52,286 bases of DNA from Methanomassiliicoccaceae archaeon (GTDB lineage: Archaea > Thermoplasmatota > Thermoplasmata > Methanomassiliicoccales > Methanomethylophilaceae), in the NCBI GenBank assembly GCA_016281925.1, contig JAEEJP010000038.1, positions 1 through 52,286 on the forward strand, written 5' to 3'. Shown here piece by piece: positions 45,728 through 52,286 of the stretch. The notes beneath the pieces were generated by a model that was not told the DNA's origin, ran no database searches, and saw only the letters and a list, made by a program, of their open reading frames with translations. Numbering within the stretch: the first letter of the stretch is position 1; every line of letters begins with the position of its first letter. The position numbers and the translations under genes are program-made.

Positions 45728-46516
45728 ATGCGCGTCTATTCCGGAGGGGGATTCGCCGAGCGCGCCGCGGCGGAAAGATTCATCGAGGAGGCAGCGGCGA
45801 AGAAGGCCGGCGTCACGGCCGAGTATTGCGGCGACCGCCCCGATCAGTTGGGCTAGGACGAAGTTTCCGTATGCATGCTCAGAAATCTTCCGCCAAGATT
45901 GGATGGCGGTCTGGCGGTGGCAGCCATGATGGAGCGCGGGAGCAGAGCGTATGCCGCGTTCCCATCCGCGTTGGAGGATCTGCCGCCCGGTTCTTCGGTG
46001 TCGGTATGCGTGCCCATAGCCGCCCGCATTCTGGCGGAATCCTTCCCCGGACTGGAATTCATCCTGGAGCAGCGCCCGGAAACATGTCTGGAAGATGCCG
46101 CCGAGGGCAGATCCGCGTCCGCCATAGTCCCCGAGGAGGAATTCAGGCTGTCCTTTCCGGATGCCGGATGCGAAATTCTCGAAGGCATCATGCCTGCCGC
46201 CTCCCAAGGGATAATCGCCGCCGTATGCAGAGCGGACTGCTGCCGCGCGAAAGAGTGGGCCTCTTCCGTGAACCATATGCCCACGCGCATAGAGGCGGGA
46301 GCGGAGAGAGGTATCATGAAGCTCATGGGCGCCGGACCGTCCGCGATGGTAGGGGTGTCTGCCGAGACGGATGACATCTTCGTCCGCATCCGCGCAGCTT
46401 CGTATGTCACCGGGGAGATCCGGGAAGCCGACGAATATGTCCAGGCGGATTACGTGATGGATGACCTTCTGGGCATCGCGGAGTATCTGGACGGGAAGCG
46501 CGGCGAAGTGATCCGA
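45728..46516 (+). CDS. Degenerate hydroxymethylbilane synthase-like protein with in-frame TAG, ending in CGA
   Basis: A 262-residue protein if TAG at 45854-45856 (codon 43) is read through. It aligns with HMBS (HemC) along its length: VCMLRNLPPRLDGGLAVAAM corresponds to VHSxKDLPxxL, and PAASQG, CRAD and IEAGAERGIMKLM to the usual sites. But the catalytic Asp (KD) is Asn, the cofactor-binding Cys loop (GGCQVPIG) is GAGPSAMVG, the GTSSLRR motif is gone and about 40 residues before the KD site are missing. It cannot be a normal HMBS. The first CGA is at 46514-46516; the conventional end is 46540. Confidence 0.6.
45854..45856 (+). other. In-frame TAG, probable pyrrolysine codon 43 of the HMBS-like gene
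   Basis: TAG sits between DRPDQLG and DEVSVCM. The frame is HMBS-like on both sides and starts with ATG 45728 after a GGAG. A conventional reading would start at ATG 45875 and lose the N-terminal strand. Confidence 0.55.
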
Positions 46517-46564
46517 GGTCGGCATGCACATAAACGATGAAGGCGTTGGGAAGGGCAGGATAAG

Positions 46565-47251
46565 ATGACCAGATTGGCATTCATGCGCACAACCAGGAGG
46601 ATAATCGATTCCGTAAAGGAGGCGGAAGCCATGGGATTCAAGGTCATGGCCGCCCCGAACATCACGATAATCAAAGGCGGCGACGGAGAATACGCCAAGG
46701 TCTCCGAAGCGGCATCTTCAGGGAAGCCGGTCTTGTTCATGACATCCACCGCCGTCGAGGAGTGCTCAGACCATTTCAAAGGCGGTTTCAGGGGCATGTT
46801 CAGGGGACCGGTCTATGCATCGGGATCGGCCGCCGAATGCCTCCGCCGCAAAGGCATCGAGCCCTCGGCCGCCGGCGGGGACGGCGCCCTCATGATCGGT
46901 GATGAAACGGATCTGTCGGGGATGGAAGGCGGAGACAAGGCCATGGTATACAGATCGGCGCCCGCCGGAATCGGCAATCCGCTGCTGCACATAATGATCG
47001 CGATAAAACGCGGGGAACTCGATTGGATCGCCATGACTTCGCCCGAATCGGTGGGGTACCTGTACGGTTTTATGGACGAAAAGTACGGGGAGGACGATTC
47101 CAGGGCGTATATGGACGGCAACGTCAGGATTGCGGCCGTGGATTCCCGCACCGCCGAGGCTCTGAGGGAATTCGGAAGGGAACCCGATCTCATCTCCCCG
47201 GTTCCGACGTTCAGCGGGATTCTCGAGGCCATCAGCAAAGAAGGGGAATGA
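46565..47251 (+). CDS. hemD: Uroporphyrinogen-III synthase
   Basis: A 228-residue HemD-fold protein: LAFMRTTRRIIDSVKEAEAMGFKVMAAP at the N-terminus, the LFMTSTAVEEC motif, DWIAMTSPESV and RIAAVDSRTAEALREFGREPDLISPVPTFSGILEAI at the end (given in parts). It cyclises the linear tetrapyrrole for F430, corrinoid and siroheme synthesis. It lies 48 bases after the HMBS-like gene and is probably transcribed with it. TGA stop. Confidence 0.82.
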   Translation: MTRLAFMRTTRRIIDSVKEAEAMGFKVMAAPNITIIKGGDGEYAKVSEAASSGKPVLFMTSTAVEECSDHFKGGFRGMFRGPVYASGSAAECLRRKGIEPSAAGGDGALMIGDETDLSGMEGGDKAMVYRSAPAGIGNPLLHIMIAIKRGELDWIAMTSPESVGYLYGFMDEKYGEDDSRAYMDGNVRIAAVDSRTAEALREFGREPDLISPVPTFSGILEAISKEGE

Positions 47252-47273
47252 CAGGGGGCGGGATTCCCGCCTT

Positions 47274-48254
47274 TCAGACCTGCCCTTCTGCGGCTACCCA
47301 TCTGCCTTTCCGTCTGCTTCCTTCCCTGACGATCCTGCCTTCTTCCATAAGCTTGGACATGACCCTCGTGAACTGGCGCCTGTTCATCCCGAGGGCGTCG
47401 GATATCTCCTGCCCGGTCCTGCGCTTCCCTTCCGCGACGATCTCGACTATGCGGTCCTCGACATCGCTTTCTATCCGGATGGTGCCGGCCTCTTCTTCCT
47501 GGCATTCTGTCCCGGACGCAGCGGATTGGGCTGTGAAGACCACGGTGAAATCGGAGCCGCTCGCATGCAGCCCGGGGAACGGGGTGCCGGCGGATCTGCA
47601 TTCGCTGGCGATTTTTTCGATCCCTTTGCCCCAGCATTGCATCAGTCCGGCGTCATGGAATGCGTCGGCTATGCGGACATTTCTGGGCCTTGATCTGTGG
47701 TCTCTGAGAAGATCGGATTCCGACCATCCTTCCGGGAGCCCTCCGCAGTTGGAAACGGAGATGCTGTCCGGGAGAACCCTGATCTCCACCGGGCATCCGG
47801 ATCCGAAATCGCGGTGGGCGCACGCGTTGATCACAGCCTCCCTTACGGCTTCGATCGGGTAGTCATAAGCCGAATCTATGTGGAGATTCCCGTAGACGAC
47901 TTTGCTTTCGAGATATCTGGAGTATAATTTGCGGACCGCCGTGTTCGGCTGGAGAATAAGCGGCTCTTTGATTATGTCCTCTTTACGCAGGGCGCCGTCA
48001 TCTCCGAACAGCCCTATTCTGATGTATGTGCCTTCTATGTAGCGGTCAGGCCTTCCGCAGAGCAGGGCGGCCCCGGCCATCGTGAGGCAGTTCCCGTCCG
48101 CGAGGCACAGGGCTTCAGCGATCTCTTTGGCGTCCGGATCTCCGTTCTCGCCTATGAGTTCGCGTTTTTTCATCTCGGATGCGATGAACTGCACCGCATA
48201 CGGCGAAACGCTCCCCCAAGCCGAAATATCAGCTGCGCTATCCAAGTAATTCAT
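47274..48254 (-). CDS. ATP-binding HATPase_c_4 regulator (RecG-related family), N-terminally short
   Basis: A 326-residue protein: C-terminal GHKL-type domain with EAVREAVINACAHRDF, the G-rich SNCGGLPEGWSESDLLRDHRSRPRN motif, and a winged helix at the end (RRTGQEISDALGMNRRQFTRVMSKLMEEG). Full members carry an AlbA_2 domain before this, which is missing here; the gene starts at ATG 48254 with its own upstream region. It may be a truncated but intact regulator. Its Arg codons were read: no CGA. Confidence 0.75.
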   Translation of the reverse strand: MNYLDSAADISAWGSVSPYAVQFIASEMKKRELIGENGDPDAKEIAEALCLADGNCLTMAGAALLCGRPDRYIEGTYIRIGLFGDDGALRKEDIIKEPLILQPNTAVRKLYSRYLESKVVYGNLHIDSAYDYPIEAVREAVINACAHRDFGSGCPVEIRVLPDSISVSNCGGLPEGWSESDLLRDHRSRPRNVRIADAFHDAGLMQCWGKGIEKIASECRSAGTPFPGLHASGSDFTVVFTAQSAASGTECQEEEAGTIRIESDVEDRIVEIVAEGKRRTGQEISDALGMNRRQFTRVMSKLMEEGRIVREGSRRKGRWVAAEGQV

Positions 48255-48350
48255 CCGATCCCTTCTGAATACCGCATCGCCGTAGGTAATGATATTGGTA
48301 TTGAAAGGGAAGAGAAAATGGTAAGGGGGCCGGGAGTCCGGCCGTTTAGT

Positions 48351-49718
48351 TCAGCGTATCGTGACTGCGATTTTGCTGGAGGGCGCGACGAATGTGAACC
48401 TTCCGTCGCCGAGAGGCGTGACCGCGATGGAGCTTCCGCTGGCGGTGGCGGTCGCCGAAGTTCCAGATTCGCTGCTGACGAAGACGCTCTCTCCGACGTA
48501 GATTCCGGTGACATCCTGGGTCGAACTGGATTCTGTGATAGTCATGGAAACCTCGTCGTTCGGGAAATCCGAGAATATGACGGGGTTGTGCGCGATGTAT
48601 CTCTTGAGGAGAAGCGAATCCAAAGCGTTGACTCTGGTATCGCCGTTGAGGTTGAGATCCTCCTCGGAGACGCTTACGGGGTTGTGCGCGATGTATTTCT
48701 TGAGGATGAGGGAGTCCAGCGCGTTGATCCTTCCGTTCCCGTCGAGATCTCCGCGCATCTTCTCGCCTACGGTTATCGCGCATCCGGATGCGGTAGACGG
48801 GAGCAGCTTTCCGTACTGGTCTTCGGCGGAGGTGACGGCAATCGTCACGGGGTACTGCCCTTCGATGGCGTCCTGGGATACGGTGAACGTAAGCGTGAGA
48901 AGCGTACCGAGCCCCAGAGAGTTGATCTTGCTGGAGAGGTTCGCCACGAACGGATAGTCGGAGACCGAGTATTTTCCGAGGGTCATTATGGAGCCGGCAG
49001 AGACGCTTTTGAGCCTCATGGCGCTGCGGTCATATCCGATGCTGAGATCCAGCTGGGATATTCCGGAGTTGTTGTCGAGCTCGAGGATGACGGTGGAATC
49101 GGCCCCGGGGATGACCGTGAATGTGTCGGACACAATGGAGATTCCGGTGCTTCCGCTCTTGAACGCATAGAGAGTGAGGGAATAGTCGTTGCTGAAATCG
49201 GCGAGGGAAAGATCGGAGATCCAAGCTCCCGTTCCGTTGCTGTTGGTGTTCCAGTTGTAGCCTGCGGGGAGGCCGTAGTTGGAAAGCGTGTCGGTGGACA
49301 GGTGCGCGGTAGTGGATTTGTAAGCGGTCCCATTTCCGTTGAATACCACTTTCATTATGCTGAACTCGTATTCTTTGACCGTCTGGTCGAAGAAGAGATG
49401 ATACGGGCCGTCGGTGAACGTCATGGTGTGGGTTCCTTTGGTGGAATCTATGGAGAAGACGTTGGACGGAGACGTGGCAATTCCGGAGAACTGCAGCGCA
49501 TTGTCTTTGTTATAGATCTGATAATGGCAGATCCTGCTCTCGAAATTGATGTCAGTGGTGATGATTATGTTGGTGCTTTTTGTTGAATCATATTCCACTG
49601 AAACGACCTGAGGGCTGATCTCGCCGTAGGCATCGTCTGCGAATGCAATGCATGCGGATGCCGCTCCAGCGAACGCAAGCACAGCGATAACAATCGCAGT
49701 GATTCTCCAATCGGTCAT
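48351..49718 (-). CDS. Secreted protein with cohesin-like and dockerin domains
   Basis: A 455-residue protein: N-terminal signal peptide (MTDWRITAIVIAVLAFAGA), beta-rich unknown part, a cohesin-like domain (about 205-330) and two dockerin calcium repeats (DLDGNGRINALDSLILKKYI and LNGDTRVNALDSLLLKRYI; residues 332-390), then a beta tail. Cohesin and dockerin in one chain can form chains or self-cap. It is archaeal and not linked here to a cellulosome. TATA box TATTTAAAT (near 49745) on the minus strand. Confidence 0.75.
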   Translation of the reverse strand: MTDWRITAIVIAVLAFAGAASACIAFADDAYGEISPQVVSVEYDSTKSTNIIITTDINFESRICHYQIYNKDNALQFSGIATSPSNVFSIDSTKGTHTMTFTDGPYHLFFDQTVKEYEFSIMKVVFNGNGTAYKSTTAHLSTDTLSNYGLPAGYNWNTNSNGTGAWISDLSLADFSNDYSLTLYAFKSGSTGISIVSDTFTVIPGADSTVILELDNNSGISQLDLSIGYDRSAMRLKSVSAGSIMTLGKYSVSDYPFVANLSSKINSLGLGTLLTLTFTVSQDAIEGQYPVTIAVTSAEDQYGKLLPSTASGCAITVGEKMRGDLDGNGRINALDSLILKKYIAHNPVSVSEEDLNLNGDTRVNALDSLLLKRYIAHNPVIFSDFPNDEVSMTITESSSTQDVTGIYVGESVFVSSESGTSATATASGSSIAVTPLGDGRFTFVAPSSKIAVTIR

Positions 49719-50030
49719 GTTTGCTTACTCGCATATCTCAGATTTAAATATTATTGAATGGGGGAGTATGCGGGCACAGCGACCCTGTCATGCGGCCATT
49801 CAATTGCAATTAGTCATAATAATCTGAAAAGGCACATCAGACATGCGATGGAAGGAATGTATAACGGCCAATTCTGGCATGTAGGTTAGAATTAAATAAT
49901 CACATTGCATAAAGCAGGAATGAAGGCTTGCACGCGATTCTGTAAGAAGGGTTTCGTGTACTCGGAGGGCTGATTACCCGAAGGTGGTGTCTAACGGCAT
50001 CTAGCCTCGTCCACAAGTGGAGAAATATAT
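49719..50030 (+). promoter_or_regulatory. Intergenic region with TATA box and structured leader of the repeat adhesin
   Basis: ATTAAATAAT at 49891-49900 predicts a start near 49920, so the leader has about 110 bases with hairpins (GGCT...AGCC across 49967-50006; TCCAC-AAG-TGGA at 50010-50021) and GTGGAG before ATG 50031. Left of the TATA box I see nothing further. Confidence 0.45.
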
Positions 50031-52286
50031 ATGAATACAGCATACAAATCGGAGAAATCCCTGTTCGCAGCGATTCTTGCCGTCATTGCTGTTTCCGCAA
50101 TCGTTCTTGCCGCAGTTCCTGCCGCTATGAGCGACGCGGACACCGCCGTCGACAAAGAATTCTCTGAGCAGACCGGACTTCCCCAGAGGAACATCGACTT
50201 CGATGTGACTCTCGGGTACGACTATTATCCGATCAGCGAAGTCGCTCCTGCTTGCGACTACAGCAAATTCTGGACTGTCTCTTTCGACTTCAGCGAGAGC
50301 ATCCTTGAAGGAAAGGCTTGGCCCTACAGGAACCAGGCCAACATGGCTGTCACCTTCTTCTTCTCTGATGGCGCTTCCAACATCATCAGCTCGAAGCAGG
50401 TTTGCTACCAGGTTTTCGAAGTCGACGGAATGCCCTACGTTGAGGACATCGTCTGCACTCCTGACCTCTGGCCCAACGTCAACGGTCAGTCTGCTTACCC
50501 CGTCTACGTCGAAGCCTTCATCTACTACTACCTCGACGCAGTCAAGGACACCCACTAGTACATCGTCGGATCCGAATTCGACTACGGAGCTTTCCCCTAC
50601 GTCGTTGACTTCTACGATGTCACCACCGAAGCCCCTGTCATCAACCCCGAGACCAACGTCGCTCTCGCATCCGAGTACGGATGGGGAAGCTGGGGAGTCG
50701 ACAGGAACAACAATGGACTCTACGCTTACAACGAGTTCTACGTCTTTGCCGATGATGTTCCCGGATTCGAGCTCACCAACGAAGATGGTGTGACCGCTGA
50801 CAACGCCAGCGCCCAGAACTTCTACGACAAGACCAAGGCTCTTCAGAAGTACTCCACGTACTACCTGAAAGCCGGAATCAAGACTCCCGCAGATGCTCCT
50901 CAGGAGCTCTTCGGACTCACCCTTGCTGAGTACATCAAGAGTGTCGGTGGAAAGACCATCGAGCCCCAGGTCAGCGGAATGGGCAAGCCTGCCATCACTG
51001 AAGACATGATTGCCGCTTACGTCGCTGCCATGGCCGAGTACAACCACTACATCTTCTGGTACCAGCCCATCATGTACACTGTTACCATCCTGACTCAGGG
51101 AGAGAGCGGAACCGTCGACGTCAACAAGTTTGTCGTCCCCTACGGAACCACCCTCACCACCAACGGCAACGAGCTTTCCGCTTCTTACGACAGCCTCGTT
51201 TCCGTCGCTACCCCTGACGCACCCACCGCGCAGTTCACCTACTTCTTCGCCGGCTGGACCGATGTCCCCGCCAAGGTCGTTGAAGACTGCACTGTCTACG
51301 CCAACTTCGCTCCTGAAACCAACGAGTACACTGTCACTGTCATCGCTCAGCCTGAGGGCTACGGATCCGTCTCTGTCGCCAACTTCTACGGTGTCCCCTA
51401 CGGAACCGCTCTGAGCACCGCTGACAACGTCTTCACCGTCGCTGAAAAGGGAGACTCTGTTGCCACTCCTGCTCCCGCTGACGCTCAGTACACCTACTTC
51501 TTCGTCAACTGGACCAACGTTCCCGCGATGGTTACCGGAGACACCACTGTCTACGCTAACTTCGACAGGTCTGTCAACGGATACACCGTTACCGTCATCG
51601 CTCAGCCCGAGGGATACGGAACCGTCTCCGTCGCCAAGTTCGAGGCTGTTCCCTACGGAACCACCCTGAGCTCTGCTGACAACGTCTTCACCGTCGCTGG
51701 AAAGGGCAACTCCGTTGCTACCCCCGCCCCCGCTGACGCTCAGTACACCTACTCGTTCATCGACTGGACCATCCCCACCACCACTGTTACCAGTGACGTC
51801 ACTGTCATCGCTAACTTCCAGAGGGTTGTCAACCAGTACACTGTCACTGTAATCGCTCAGCCTGCCGGATACGGAACCGTCTCCGTCGCCAAGTTCGAGG
51901 CTGTTCCCTACGGAACCGCTCTGACTGCTGCCGGCCAGACCTTCACCGTCGCTGGAAAGGGCAACTCCGTTGCTACTCCCACCCCCGCTGACGACCAGTA
52001 CACCTACTTCTTCGTCGACTGGACCATCCCCACCACCACTGTTACCAGTGACGTCACCGTCATCGCTAACTTTGACAGGGAAGTCAACAGATACGTCGTC
52101 AATGTCATCGCTCAGCCTGCCGGATACGGAACCGTCTCCGTCAGTGTCATCCCCGTTGACTACGGCGACAAGATCTCTGCGGCCGGAAACGTCCTGACCG
52201 TCGATGGAACCCAGTCCATCGCTACCCCCACCCCCGCTGACGCCCAGTACACCTACAAGTTCGTAGGATGGGACATCCCCGAGTAC
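50031..52286 (+). CDS. Repeat adhesin with in-frame TAG (probable pyrrolysine), partial
   Basis: At least 752 codons, still open at the window end. A signal-peptide-like helix (residues 10-30) is followed by a unique domain with TAG at 50556-50558 (codon 176), then about 170 further unique residues and tandem 84-85-residue repeats of the InlB/Listeria-Bacteroides type (YTVTVIAQP...YANF). On both sides of the TAG the codon pattern is identical (GTC, TAC, GAC, GGA, GCT) and no in-frame start with ribosome-binding site exists just after it. No CGA found. Extracellular adhesin role is inferred. Confidence 0.78.
50556..50558 (+). other. In-frame TAG, probable pyrrolysine codon 176
   Basis: The frame continues for 1728 bases (576 codons) to the window end with the same codon bias, through the ordered repeat units, so the TAG cannot be a real terminus. 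Confidence 0.7.
51075..52286 (+). repeat. Tandem 252/255-base coding repeats
   Basis: Units start at 51075, 51327, 51582, 51837 and 52092 (252, 255, 255 and 255 bases), each with YTVTVIAQP-like start, PYGT, SVATP and YTYFFxxW. They code for surface modules, and near-identity suggests recent expansion. Confidence 0.85.

Noticed and set aside
1694-46516. Sequencing errors at gene ends as the cause of missing stops
   Set aside because: All eight cases would need the same T-to-C error at the first base of TGA, while no CGA is seen inside genes; indels would produce different patterns.
51075-52286. CRISPR array
   Set aside because: The repeats are long, without spacers and in a protein-coding frame.

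Overview
The window reads as a chromosome segment of a methanogenic archaeon of the Thermoplasmata, most likely a host-associated member of the Methanomassiliicoccales (Methanomethylophilaceae-like). The reasons are archaeal-type GlyRS and ValRS, TATA-box promoters, very short leaders, large secreted adhesin-like proteins, a BspA-like leucine-rich-repeat protein typical of gut microbes, and in-frame TAG codons inside otherwise intact genes, as expected where pyrrolysine is encoded. The species cannot be named from the sequence alone.

Layout. 1-700: remnant of a tyrosine recombinase beside tRNA-Ile. 780-5800: small and hypothetical genes, a CNNM/CorC-type membrane protein, a PC4/YdbC-like protein, a flavin-reductase-fold protein, a 32-residue membrane microprotein and a PAS protein. 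5800-10500: an ABC-2 exporter pair, then a convergent MFS transporter with a lipoprotein. 10600-17400: a ferredoxin/thioredoxin-reductase-like flavoprotein, then a tight run of amidohydrolase, UspA, CBS protein and GlyRS, and a second CBS protein. 17700-24400: BspA-like surface protein, DUF4143 ATPase, ValRS. 24400-30500: EFR1-type ferredoxin protein, a 673-residue protein with an internal TAG, a CDP-alcohol phosphatidyltransferase, a DEAD-box helicase and an isocitrate-dehydrogenase-family enzyme. 30600-40500: a lone TnpB, tRNA-Gly, a second DEAD-box helicase, an MMPL transporter, an SSS symporter, a YigZ protein and an ABC-F ATPase. 40700-52286: a 1472-residue surface protein, a structured non-coding region, an HMBS-like/uroporphyrinogen-III-synthase pair, an HATPase-type regulator, a secreted cohesin-dockerin protein, and a repeat adhesin that runs off the end.

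The main result concerns the genetic code. In eight unrelated genes the frame does not close where the family normally ends. In each, the first CGA codon of the gene lies exactly there. In three of them the frame would otherwise run on for hundreds of codons through a neighbouring gene, antisense or in another frame. I read the remaining genes for arginine codons and found no internal CGA; arginine is AGG, CGC, AGA and rarely CGG or CGT. One of the CGA ends overlaps the next ATG as CGATG, like the usual TGATG coupling, and another is followed directly by a terminator hairpin. So CGA behaves as a stop signal here: a true reassignment, an unassigned codon, or a CGA that is edited to UGA.

In parallel, no gene in the window ends in TAG, whereas three genes contain an in-frame TAG with coding sequence on both sides. 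The apparent code of this segment is therefore: stop = TGA (most), CGA (eight), TAA (two); TAG = sense, presumably pyrrolysine. Gene ends below follow this reading, and each affected entry says where the conventional frame would end.
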